Positions 1-4,791 of a stretch of DNA of 5,243 nucleotides are shown piece after piece. Within the stretch, counting starts at the first letter, position 1, and every line of letters starts with the position of its first letter. A program made the position numbers and the translations under genes. The notes under the pieces were generated by a model. That model saw only the letters and a list, made by a program, of their open reading frames with translations, ran no database searches and had not been told where the DNA came from. The DNA comes from Gemmobacter sp. Lineage in GTDB: Bacteria > Pseudomonadota > Alphaproteobacteria > Rhodobacterales > Rhodobacteraceae. The stretch spans positions 1 to 5,243 of the forward strand of contig JAUSPL010000611.1 of the NCBI GenBank assembly GCA_030656535.1, written 5' to 3'.

Positions 1-97
1 GGTCGAACAAGGCTTTTCCAGACAAGGCCGTGATCGCAGCCGGCCTTGCGCGCATCGACAGGTCGCCCAAACGGCTGGCAAGGCAAGACTGTGGCAT
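1..97 (-). other. Possible 5' end of a divergent gene cut by the left edge
   Basis: On the minus strand an open frame runs off the left edge, with ATG codons at 97 (MPQSC...) and 55 (MRARPAAITALSGKALFD...). The second start gives a peptide that reads like ordinary alphaproteobacterial coding sequence, and most codons end in G or C. Neither start has a convincing Shine-Dalgarno sequence, and at most 32 residues are visible, so I cannot name a product. The plus-strand frame over the same bases (30-218) reads less like protein and lies over the porin upstream region. If the minus-strand call is right, this gene and the porin are divergently transcribed from the roughly 140 bp between them. Confidence 0.2.
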
Positions 98-142
98 ACC
101 TGCACCACGATGGAGGCATGTTCCTGTCAGCCAGTGGGTTCG

Positions 143-152
143 GATTGCAATC
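143..152. promoter_or_regulatory. 10-bp perfect palindrome upstream of the porin gene
   Basis: GATTGCAATC is its own reverse complement and lies about 85 bp before the porin start. The octamer TTCGGATT that overlaps its left half (139-146) recurs at 187-194, 48 bp downstream. A dyad plus a direct repeat upstream of a highly expressed porin would suit an operator. TTGCAA at 145-150 could also serve as a -35 element, but I find no convincing -10 at the right distance. The assignment is a guess from symmetry only. Confidence 0.25.
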
Positions 153-181
153 AAAGCCGTTCAGAGTGAAACACAATCATT

Positions 182-207
182 CCCAATTCGGATTCCCCTG
201 AGTTGGG
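182..207 (+). promoter_or_regulatory. Hairpin in the presumed porin 5' leader
   Basis: CCCAATTC (182-189) pairs with GAGTTGGG (200-207) as eight pairs including one G-U, around a 10-nt loop. It ends 20 nt before the porin Shine-Dalgarno sequence. No T-run follows on either strand, so it is not a simple terminator. If transcription starts upstream of it, it would be a stable 5'-leader structure, a feature often linked to mRNA stability or to small-RNA control of porin messages. The transcription start is not known. Confidence 0.35.
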
Positions 208-226
208 CCGCACCTTGAGAAGCAAC

Positions 227-232
227 GAGGGA
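227..232 (+). promoter_or_regulatory. Porin ribosome binding site
   Basis: GAGGGA sits 5 nt before the ATG at 238 and fixes that start. It is preceded by CAAC (223-226). CAAC plus AGGGA (228-232), with G227 bulged, is complementary to UCCCUGUUG in both candidate small RNAs at the other end of the window. Confidence 0.75.
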
Positions 233-237
233 AAACG

Positions 238-1167
238 ATGAAAAAGATTCTTATTGCGACCACCGCGCTGGCACTGACCGCGTCTGTGGCTGCTGCAGAA
301 GTGAAGTTCTCCGGCGACGCCCGTATGGGTCTGCGCTACAACAGCATCGCTGCCCAGAAGACCCAGCTGGAAAAGCGTATGACCGTCAACATCGACGGTT
401 CGACCACCGCTGACAACGGCGTGACCTTCGGCGCTCGCGTTCGTATCCGTTCGGACGAAAACACTGGTTCCGCAGTTAACGGCGCTCGCGTCTACGTTCG
501 TGCCGGTGGCCTGACCGTTGCCGCTGGTAACATCCTGGGCGCCATCGAATCGATGCCTGGTCTGTACACACCATCCGTTGGCCTGACCGGCCTGCGTTGG
601 TCTGGCCTGGTGACCAACACCAACGCCCGTGGCTACTTCGGCTGGGACGCTTACGACTCGCGCGGCAATGGCGCTGAAGGCATCGAAGCCATCTATTCGG
701 CTGGTGACTTCACCGTTCACCTGTCGCACTCGTCGAACTCGCTGCGCGGCATCGCTGCCCCGTCGCTGTCGCAGACCGGTCTGTACGGTTCGTACAACAT
801 GTCCGGCTGGACCCTTGCTTTGGGCGTCATGGACGCAACCGGCAATGCTAACGACAAAGTCATCGCTTCGGTTGGCGGCAAAATCGGCGACTACTCGGTC
901 GGCCTCGGCCTGGCAGACAACGACGGCACCATGAAAGTGGCACTGTCCGGTTCGGGAACCTGGGGTGCGACCACGGTTAACGCCTACGTCGCTCAGGAAG
1001 AAAAGAACGCCGCACTCGGCCTCTCCTCCTCGACCAGCATTGGTCTGGGCGTTGCCTACAACATGGGCGGCGGCGCTGCCATCGCTGGCGGCATCGAGCG
1101 CAGCGACTCGGGTGTTGCTGGTTCCAAGCAGACCCGCGCCGACCTCGGCGTGAAGTTCAACTTCTGA
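238..1167 (+). CDS. Outer-membrane porin, Rhodobacter type
   Basis: This encodes a 309-residue general diffusion porin, expected to form a trimeric beta-barrel in the outer membrane. Residues 1-20 are a clear Sec signal peptide: lysines at 2-3, a hydrophobic core, then SVAAA, with likely cleavage before E21. The mature start EVKFSGDARMG and the end ADLGVKFNF, with the terminal aromatic residue needed for barrel assembly, match Rhodobacter-type porins from memory of that family. So do the internal NGVTFGARVRIRSDENTG and AYNMGGGAAIAGGIE segments. The mature length of about 289 residues is close to the usual 300. Codon use is strongly biased to CGT, GGT, GCT and AAC, unlike its neighbours, which suggests very high expression. 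It is monocistronic, with a GAGGGA site upstream and a strong terminator downstream. The family is secure, but solute specificity cannot be read from the sequence. Confidence 0.93.
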   Translation: MKKILIATTALALTASVAAAEVKFSGDARMGLRYNSIAAQKTQLEKRMTVNIDGSTTADNGVTFGARVRIRSDENTGSAVNGARVYVRAGGLTVAAGNILGAIESMPGLYTPSVGLTGLRWSGLVTNTNARGYFGWDAYDSRGNGAEGIEAIYSAGDFTVHLSHSSNSLRGIAAPSLSQTGLYGSYNMSGWTLALGVMDATGNANDKVIASVGGKIGDYSVGLGLADNDGTMKVALSGSGTWGATTVNAYVAQEEKNAALGLSSSTSIGLGVAYNMGGGAAIAGGIERSDSGVAGSKQTRADLGVKFNF

Positions 1168-1183
1168 TCCTAACCGATCAGAG
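1162..1183 (+). repeat. Small hairpin over the porin stop codon
   Basis: CTGATC (1164-1169) and GATCAG (1176-1181) form a 6-bp stem, extendable by one A-T and one G-U pair, around a 6-nt loop. The porin TGA (1165-1167) lies in the left arm. With the terminator starting 7 nt later it makes a double-hairpin 3' end, which may protect an abundant mRNA from 3' exonucleases. That role is inference. Confidence 0.5.
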
Positions 1184-1189
1184 ATTGGG

Positions 1190-1222
1190 AAAGAGCAGGC
1201 GAAAGCCTGCTCTTTTCTTTTT
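1190..1222 (+). terminator. Rho-independent terminator of the porin gene
   Basis: AAAGAGCAGGC (1190-1200) and GCCTGCTCTTT (1205-1215) form a perfect 11-bp stem closed by a GAAA tetraloop. The T-rich run TTTTCTTTTT follows, overlapping the end of the stem. It lies 23 nt after the porin stop and separates the porin from the next gene. Confidence 0.93.
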
Positions 1223-1223
1223 G

Positions 1224-1255
1224 CGCGGGGACGGCAACGACGGCATAGTCCCGCG
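1224..1255 (+). promoter_or_regulatory. Inverted repeat in the yggS upstream region
   Basis: CGCGGG (1224-1229) plus AC (1231-1232) pair with GT (1248-1249) plus CCCGCG (1250-1255). This gives eight pairs with one bulged G and a 15-nt loop, ending 21 nt before the yggS start. There is no T-run, so it is not a terminator. It could be a leader structure or an operator. No clear promoter boxes are visible in the roughly 50 bp between the porin terminator and yggS. Confidence 0.35.
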
Positions 1256-1276
1256 AACGAACAAAGGGGTTTCGGC

Positions 1277-1933
1277 ATGGCTTTGGCAGAGATTCTGGCG
1301 CGGATTGCGCAGGCGGAACAGACCGCAGGCCGCAAGGCCGGATCGGTGAACCTGATCGCGGTATCCAAGGTGCAACCCATCGACCGGGTGATCGCGGTCC
1401 TGGACGCCGGCCATCGCAGATTTGGCGAAAACTATGTGCAGGAAGCAGCGGCAAAGTGGCCCGATCTGCGCAGCCGCTTTTCCGGTGTCGATCTGCACAT
1501 GATCGGCCCCCTGCAGACCAACAAGGCGAAACTGGCGCTGGACCTGTTCGACGCCATACATACGCTGGACCGAGAGTCGCTGGCACAAAAGCTGGCGAAA
1601 CTGGTGCAGGCGCGCGGGTCTTGCCCGCAGTTGTTTGTACAGATCAACACGGGGGCAGAGCCACAAAAGGCCGGCGTCCTGCCCGAAGCGGCGGATGACT
1701 TTGTCGCCTCTTGCCGGGCGATGGATTTGCCTCTGACGGGTTTGATGTGCATCCCGCCTGACGGCGCCGACAGCACCCCGCACTTCGCGCAGCTGGGTGA
1801 AATCGCGGCGCGCAACGGCTTGGCGGGTCTGTCGATGGGGATGAGCGGCGATTTTGAAGCCGCAATTGCGGCAGGCGCGACCCATATCCGGGTTGGCTCT
1901 GCGATCTTTGGCGCGCGCAGCTATCCGGCCTGA
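1277..1933 (+). CDS. yggS: YggS/PROSC-family PLP-binding homeostasis protein
   Basis: This is a 218-residue cytosolic single-domain protein of the YggS (PLPHP, PROSC) family. The family binds pyridoxal 5'-phosphate and helps to buffer the free vitamin B6 pool, with no known catalytic activity. Visible landmarks in order are IAVSK with the PLP-lysine K31, RFGENYVQEA (about 48-57), HMIGPLQTNK, GLMCIPP, and the C-terminal phosphate-binding block SMGMSGDFEAAIAAG followed by RVGSAIFGAR. Length is typical (about 215-235). The ATG at 1277 is supported by AAAGGGG 7 nt upstream and by the family's usual N-terminal spacing to the lysine. In many bacteria the gene lies with proC or division genes. Here it stands alone between a porin terminator and convergent genes, so context adds little. 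Confidence 0.93.
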   Translation: MALAEILARIAQAEQTAGRKAGSVNLIAVSKVQPIDRVIAVLDAGHRRFGENYVQEAAAKWPDLRSRFSGVDLHMIGPLQTNKAKLALDLFDAIHTLDRESLAQKLAKLVQARGSCPQLFVQINTGAEPQKAGVLPEAADDFVASCRAMDLPLTGLMCIPPDGADSTPHFAQLGEIAARNGLAGLSMGMSGDFEAAIAAGATHIRVGSAIFGARSYPA

Positions 1934-1970
1934 CACAAGCGCGCTGTCCCTGATAGCGGTCAAAGGGCTG

Positions 1971-2019
1971 GCAAAAGGGCGCTCCTGGTACGAAATTTCG
2001 GCACTCGGCGCGCTTTTGC
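1971..2019. terminator. Long imperfect inverted repeat between convergent genes, possible bidirectional terminator
   Basis: GCAAAAGGGCGC (1971-1982) pairs with GCGCGCTTTTGC (2008-2019) at 11 of 12 positions (one G-G mismatch). The A-run lies in the left arm and the T-run in the right arm, as expected of a terminator working in both directions. It lies in the 126-bp gap between the ends of yggS (+) and the L,D-transpeptidase gene (-). The 25-nt interior contains a perfect palindrome, CGAAATTTCG (1991-2000). The long loop and short T-run (four) make it a weak terminator by usual rules. Confidence 0.4.
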
Positions 2020-2059
2020 AGACCAGCCGGACCCGTACCCCGCACCTCGACACAAGGTG

Positions 2060-2554
2060 TCAGTGGCGCACGATCAGCCTTGTCTGGTGACGGATGCGGG
2101 CCGCGATCCAGATCAGGTCATGACGGTCAAACCCAACGCATCCCGCTGTGGGATACCGCGGACCACGCCAACAGTGGACAAAGATCGCTGACCCTCGCCC
2201 CTTGACCGCATAGGGCCAGTTCCAGTCGGTGATCAGGATCAGATCATACAGCGGATCAGCGCGGTAAAGCCTTTCATGCCGAAATCCATGCGGCGCACGG
2301 GCCATCAGGTTGTAGTCGGGGTCCGTCGGGTCGTCTGACCACACATCGGACGGCCTGATTGGCAGGGCCCAGGTGGCCGGTCGCACCAGTCGGTCGGGGC
2401 GGTACAACATGCCGACGATCCGGTGACTCCCGGCAGGGGTTGCGCCGTCACCCTCCCGCTTGTCTTTGGCCGCGACAATGCCTCCGCGCCCCAAACTGCA
2501 CGGGATATCCCGCCCCATGAACCGTGCCCCATGATGTGTGACGACGATGTTCAC
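2060..2554 (-). CDS. L,D-transpeptidase (YkuD-domain) family protein
   Basis: This is a 164-residue protein with a YkuD-type catalytic domain. Enzymes of this fold cross-link peptidoglycan stem peptides, or attach proteins to them, through an acyl-cysteine intermediate. The active-site pattern is visible: H127 in IFVHCW, then TAGCVGF with C139, corresponding to the family's H...[S/T]xGC block. The upstream EGDGATPAG (about 35-42) is also typical. It matches the short alphaproteobacterial group related to COG3786. The start is a GTG at 2554 that overlaps the ribA stop (GTGA, 2551-2554), indicating an operon with translational coupling. I see no signal peptide or membrane segment and no LysM domain, so how it would reach the periplasm is unclear. 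Its biochemical role is inferred from the domain only. Confidence 0.85.
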   Translation of the reverse strand: MNIVVTHHGARFMGRDIPCSLGRGGIVAAKDKREGDGATPAGSHRIVGMLYRPDRLVRPATWALPIRPSDVWSDDPTDPDYNLMARAPHGFRHERLYRADPLYDLILITDWNWPYAVKGRGSAIFVHCWRGPRYPTAGCVGFDRHDLIWIAARIRHQTRLIVRH

Positions 2555-3639
2555 AGCAAATGCCCCGATTTCCTGGCTTTGGTCGCCAAATAGCCCGCGT
2601 TCTGAGAAGTCTTGCCCACCTTCAGGGGGACGCGCTCTGTCACGGTGACACCATTGCCCTCCATCATCGCAATCTTCGCAGGGTTATTGGTCATCAATCG
2701 CACGGACCCAAAGCCCATCCGCCGCAAAATCGCCGCGCCGATACGAAAGTCGCGCTCATCATCCTCAAAGCCAAGGCGATGATTGGCCTCGACAGTATCA
2801 AATCCCTGATCTTGCAAGGCATAGGCCCGCATCTTGTTGGCCAGCCCGATGCCTCGGCCCTCTTGGTTCAGGTACAACAAAACGCCCGCACCTTCGGCGC
2901 CCATCGTGGCCAAAGCGGCGTGCAGTTGCGGGCCGCAGTCGCATTTCAGCGACCCCAGGACATCACCGGTAAAGCAGGCCGAATGCAGGCGCGCCAACAC
3001 AGGGGCGTCGCGCGGGGGCTGACCGATCTCGATCGCATAATGTTCCACGCCGCCGTCATCGGGGCGAAAGATGTGCACACGCCCCGCCTCGGACGCCACC
3101 ATCGGCAATCGCGCCGATACCACCGGGTGCAAGGCACCCGTCCGAAACAGATCCGCTGCGGCATCAGCCAACGGGATCAGGGTCAACCCCAGATCGGCCG
3201 CCAGCGTCACGGCATGGTCCACCGACACCACAACAGCGGCTGGCAACAGCTGCGCCGATTTCGCCAATTGGATCGCCGCGCGGTGCAGATCGGCAGGACC
3301 TTCGCGAAGGGTACGCAACGGGCCCTTCATCGGGGCACGCAGATCGTCCTTTGGGTCCGCCATTGCGCGCACCCAGGTCAGCCCCGCATCCGGCGGGATC
3401 AACACCCGCGCCAGATCGCCGTCATAGGGCCGCGCCTTCAGCGTCTCGGCCCGGCGGTCAGTGATCGCCAGCGCAACATCGCCCAATGCGCGCATCGCAG
3501 CCAGCCGGTCCGCATCCACCGTTTCTGCCGCCGCAGCCAGCACCGCATGTCCCTGACCGGTCAACACGACCGGCAACCCCATCCGCAAATCGGCGCGGGC
3601 GCGGTTCAGGCGTTCGGGCAAGGTTGGATGCAGGGTCAT
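2551..3639 (-). CDS. ribA: GTP cyclohydrolase II with degenerate N-terminal domain
   Basis: This 362-residue cytosolic enzyme should open GTP to 2,5-diamino-6-ribosylamino-pyrimidinone phosphate, formate and pyrophosphate, the first step of riboflavin synthesis. The C-terminal half (about 185-362) is a complete GCHII domain. It has HSACFTGDVLGSLKCDCGPQL with zinc ligands C222, C233 and C235, the catalytic NQEGRGIGL block (258-266), and MTNNPAK (316-322). The first 170 or so residues resemble a decayed DHBP-synthase half: they lack the acidic DREnEGD-type motif, so no DHBP synthase activity is expected. The ATG at 3639 (MTLHPTLPER...) is preferred over a TTG at 3705, because the added 22 residues look unrelated to the family and because an AGAAAG-like site precedes 3639. 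I see no FMN riboswitch upstream. Confidence 0.92.
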   Translation of the reverse strand: MTLHPTLPERLNRARADLRMGLPVVLTGQGHAVLAAAAETVDADRLAAMRALGDVALAITDRRAETLKARPYDGDLARVLIPPDAGLTWVRAMADPKDDLRAPMKGPLRTLREGPADLHRAAIQLAKSAQLLPAAVVVSVDHAVTLAADLGLTLIPLADAAADLFRTGALHPVVSARLPMVASEAGRVHIFRPDDGGVEHYAIEIGQPPRDAPVLARLHSACFTGDVLGSLKCDCGPQLHAALATMGAEGAGVLLYLNQEGRGIGLANKMRAYALQDQGFDTVEANHRLGFEDDERDFRIGAAILRRMGFGSVRLMTNNPAKIAMMEGNGVTVTERVPLKVGKTSQNAGYLATKARKSGHLL

Positions 3640-3676
3640 ACGTGCTTTCTGCCCAAGAGGGGCGATGCCTGTAGCC

Positions 3677-3705
3677 GGAATATTTCGATCAAGCCAAAGC
3701 CGCAA
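3677..3705 (-). promoter_or_regulatory. Candidate ribA promoter
   Basis: On the minus strand TTGCGG (3705-3700) and TATTCC (3682-3677) are separated by 17 nt, an acceptable but weak sigma-70-type pair. Transcription would begin near 3670, leaving a leader of about 30 nt before the ATG at 3639. This fits the shorter ribA start, since the alternative TTG at 3705 would lie inside the -35 box. Confidence 0.3.
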
Positions 3706-3744
3706 GTCCCCAGAAACCTAGTGCGTGTCGAAAGAAATTGAAAC

Positions 3745-3783
3745 ATAGACCCGCAATCCCACACGACCGCGTGAGAGGTCTGT
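3745..3783. repeat. Nested inverted repeats in the ribA / response regulator divergent region
   Basis: AGACC (3747-3751) pairs with GGTCT (3777-3781), extendable to seven pairs with a G-U. Nested within it, CACG (3762-3765) pairs with CGTG (3770-3773). The structure lies roughly midway between the divergent starts at 3639 and 3846. It could be an operator or part of a regulator leader. Arms this short arise by chance fairly often. Confidence 0.25.
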
Positions 3784-3845
3784 TGCAAAGCTTGTCGCAG
3801 TGCTGATCCGCATACAGGTTCACATCACGCAAACGGGAGACGGCA

Positions 3846-4532
3846 ATGGCAAATCTGAAAAAGATCCTTCTGGTCGATGACGATGATGATCTGCGCGAGG
3901 CGCTGTCTGAACAGTTGGTCATGACAGAAGACTTTGACGTGTTCGAGGCGGGGTCTGGCCTGGATGCCATGGAAAAGGCCAAGCATGCGCATTACGATCT
4001 TATCATCCTTGATGTCGGCCTGCCCGACACCGATGGCCGCGAATTGTGCCGCCGGATGCGCAAACTGGGCGTCAAGACCCCGATCCTGATGCTGACCGGC
4101 CATGACACCGACAGCGACACCATTCTCGGATTGGACGCCGGGGCAAACGATTACATCACAAAGCCCTTCAAGTTCCCTGTCCTTCTGGCACGGATCCGTG
4201 CGCAATTGCGCCAACACGAACAGTCCGAGGACGCCGTATTTCAGCTGGGCCCTTATGTGTTCAAGCCAGCGATGAAGCTGTTGCTGGACGAAAAGGAAAA
4301 AAAGATCCGGCTGACGGAAAAGGAAACCAACATCCTTAAATTCCTGTACCGCGCGGGCCACAGCGTCGTCGCACGGGATGTCTTGCTGCACGAGGTCTGG
4401 GGTTACAACGCCGGGGTCACGACCCACACGCTGGAAACCCACATCTATCGTCTGCGCCAAAAGATCGAGCCAGATCCGTCGAACGCACGGTTGTTGGTCA
4501 CGGAAAGCGGCGGTTACAAATTGGCAATCTGA
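3846..4532 (+). CDS. OmpR/PhoB-family response regulator, orphan, CenR-like candidate
   Basis: This is a 228-residue two-component response regulator that binds DNA after phosphorylation. The receiver domain (about 5-120) is intact: acidic pocket within the DDDDD run (11-15), phospho-acceptor D56 in LIILDVGLP, T84 in LMLTG, and K106 in ITKPF. The winged helix-turn-helix domain (about 134-228) carries LTEKE, VARDVLLHEVWGY, the recognition-helix region THTLETHIYRLRQKIE, and the terminal wing TESGGYKL. GGGAG lies 6 nt before the ATG and fixes the start. No histidine kinase is adjacent, so it is an orphan here. The combination of an unlinked OmpR-type regulator and the LETHIYRLRQKIE...GGYKL end suggests CenR, the envelope regulator described in Caulobacter and Rhodobacter sphaeroides. 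That identity is an inference and would need an orthology check. Confidence 0.93.
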   Translation: MANLKKILLVDDDDDLREALSEQLVMTEDFDVFEAGSGLDAMEKAKHAHYDLIILDVGLPDTDGRELCRRMRKLGVKTPILMLTGHDTDSDTILGLDAGANDYITKPFKFPVLLARIRAQLRQHEQSEDAVFQLGPYVFKPAMKLLLDEKEKKIRLTEKETNILKFLYRAGHSVVARDVLLHEVWGYNAGVTTHTLETHIYRLRQKIEPDPSNARLLVTESGGYKLAI

Positions 4533-4538
4533 TTGCCA
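4522..4538. repeat. 17-bp palindrome across the regulator stop codon
   Basis: TGGCAATC (4522-4529) and GATTGCCA (4531-4538) are perfect 8-bp inverted arms around a single T. The TGA stop (4530-4532) lies in the centre. As RNA it can form only a short hairpin and no T-run follows, so it is not a terminator. A DNA operator for the downstream small-RNA unit is possible. The half site GATTGC also occurs in the palindrome upstream of the porin (143-148). Confidence 0.3.
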
Positions 4539-4625
4539 CACTGTTGCCGAATTTGGGGGCTATGTCTTCTTACAAGGGCGATTGTTGCCCCTTGGGTTCC
4601 CCTCGCCGGGTCGGGGTTATGACGC

Positions 4626-4644
4626 GGCACCTCCCTGTTGGACT
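4626..4644 (+). repeat. 19-nt conserved motif, copy A
   Basis: GGCACCTCCCTGTTGGACT matches copy B (4773-4791) at 17 of 19 positions, 147 nt apart. Both copies directly precede a terminator hairpin, while the flanking sequences are otherwise unlike. Conservation of an island without its surroundings suggests selection on the motif. Confidence 0.85.
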
Positions 4645-4645
4645 T

Positions 4646-4674
4646 GGCCGGGCCATTGTGCCCGGTCCTTTTTT
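4646..4674 (+). terminator. Rho-independent terminator of unit A
   Basis: CCGGGC (4648-4653) pairs with GCCCGG (4660-4665) around CATTGT, and two further G-C pairs (4646-4647 with 4667-4668) extend the stem past a bulged T. Six T residues (4669-4674) follow. It ends either unit A or a read-through transcript from the response regulator. Confidence 0.88.
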
Positions 4675-4772
4675 GTCCGCTCGGCTGTTGCGGATGGGGA
4701 TCAGGTGCGCAGCCAATGCGGGGCGCAGCCGAATTCCGGCATGACTGACGTTGCTTGGGCGTGTCACACTAT

Positions 4773-4791
4773 GGAACCTCCCTGTTGAACT
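4773..4791 (+). repeat. 19-nt conserved motif, copy B
   Basis: GGAACCTCCCTGTTGAACT is the second copy of the motif, differing from copy A only at C/A (4775) and G/A (4788). The ATG at 4771 would read MEPPC then stop, but no ribosome site precedes it, so I treat the motif as RNA rather than a leader peptide. Confidence 0.85.

Larger units (their letters stand above)
4573..4674 (+). ncRNA. Candidate small RNA, unit A (CCUCCC motif plus terminator)
   Basis: The left end is approximate. From 5' to 3' the unit has a 6-bp hairpin (CAAGGG 4573-4578 with CCCTTG 4589-4594), then a short CCCC/GGGG stem (4599-4602 with 4613-4616). Next comes an apparently unpaired GGCACCTCCCTGTTGGACT (4626-4644), then a Rho-independent terminator (4646-4674). 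No good open reading frame with a ribosome site covers it. It could be an independent sRNA or the processed 3' UTR of the response regulator mRNA, whose stop is 40 nt upstream. I find no convincing promoter: TTGCCG at 4544-4549 has only a poor -10 (TCTTAC, 4568-4573). The anti-Shine-Dalgarno-like CACCUCCC recalls, but is not identical to, the CCUCCUCCC loops of Rhodobacter CcsR RNAs. Confidence 0.5.

Noticed and set aside
151..1380. 409-residue open frame on the minus strand opposite the porin and the start of yggS
   Set aside because: It is antisense to a porin with a secure signal peptide, barrel motifs, ribosome site and terminator. It crosses the terminator and has no recognisable motif. 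Strong codon bias on the plus strand easily leaves the opposite frame free of stops.
1178..2053. 291-residue minus-strand open frame opposite yggS
   Set aside because: It covers the porin terminator and the yggS gene in antisense and lacks protein-like features.
2041..2062. Small dyad GACAC/GTGTC and CACCT/AGGTG at the end of the L,D-transpeptidase gene as a terminator
   Set aside because: The stems are only 5 bp, mutually exclusive, and have no T-run on either strand.
3640..3705. Longer ribA start at TTG 3705
   Set aside because: It adds 22 residues unlike the family and overlaps the best -35 candidate. The ATG at 3639 gives the expected N-terminus.
2560..3741. 393-residue open frame on the plus strand opposite ribA
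   Set aside because: It is the mirror of ribA, whose zinc and catalytic motifs are all intact. The plus-strand translation is rich in R, Q and H and low in complexity, typical of an antisense shadow.
3640..3845. FMN riboswitch upstream of ribA
   Set aside because: The conserved RFN core and multi-stem layout are not visible in this 206-bp region on the ribA strand.
3825..4541. 238-residue minus-strand open frame opposite the response regulator
   Set aside because: It exactly shadows the regulator, which has complete receiver and DNA-binding motifs. No ribosome site or family resemblance is seen.
4378..4788. 136-residue plus-strand open frame overlapping the regulator end and both small-RNA units
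   Set aside because: It starts out of frame inside the regulator, runs through a terminator hairpin and T-run, and is rich in W, C and R. The in-frame spacing of the two motifs is noted separately as a weak curiosity.
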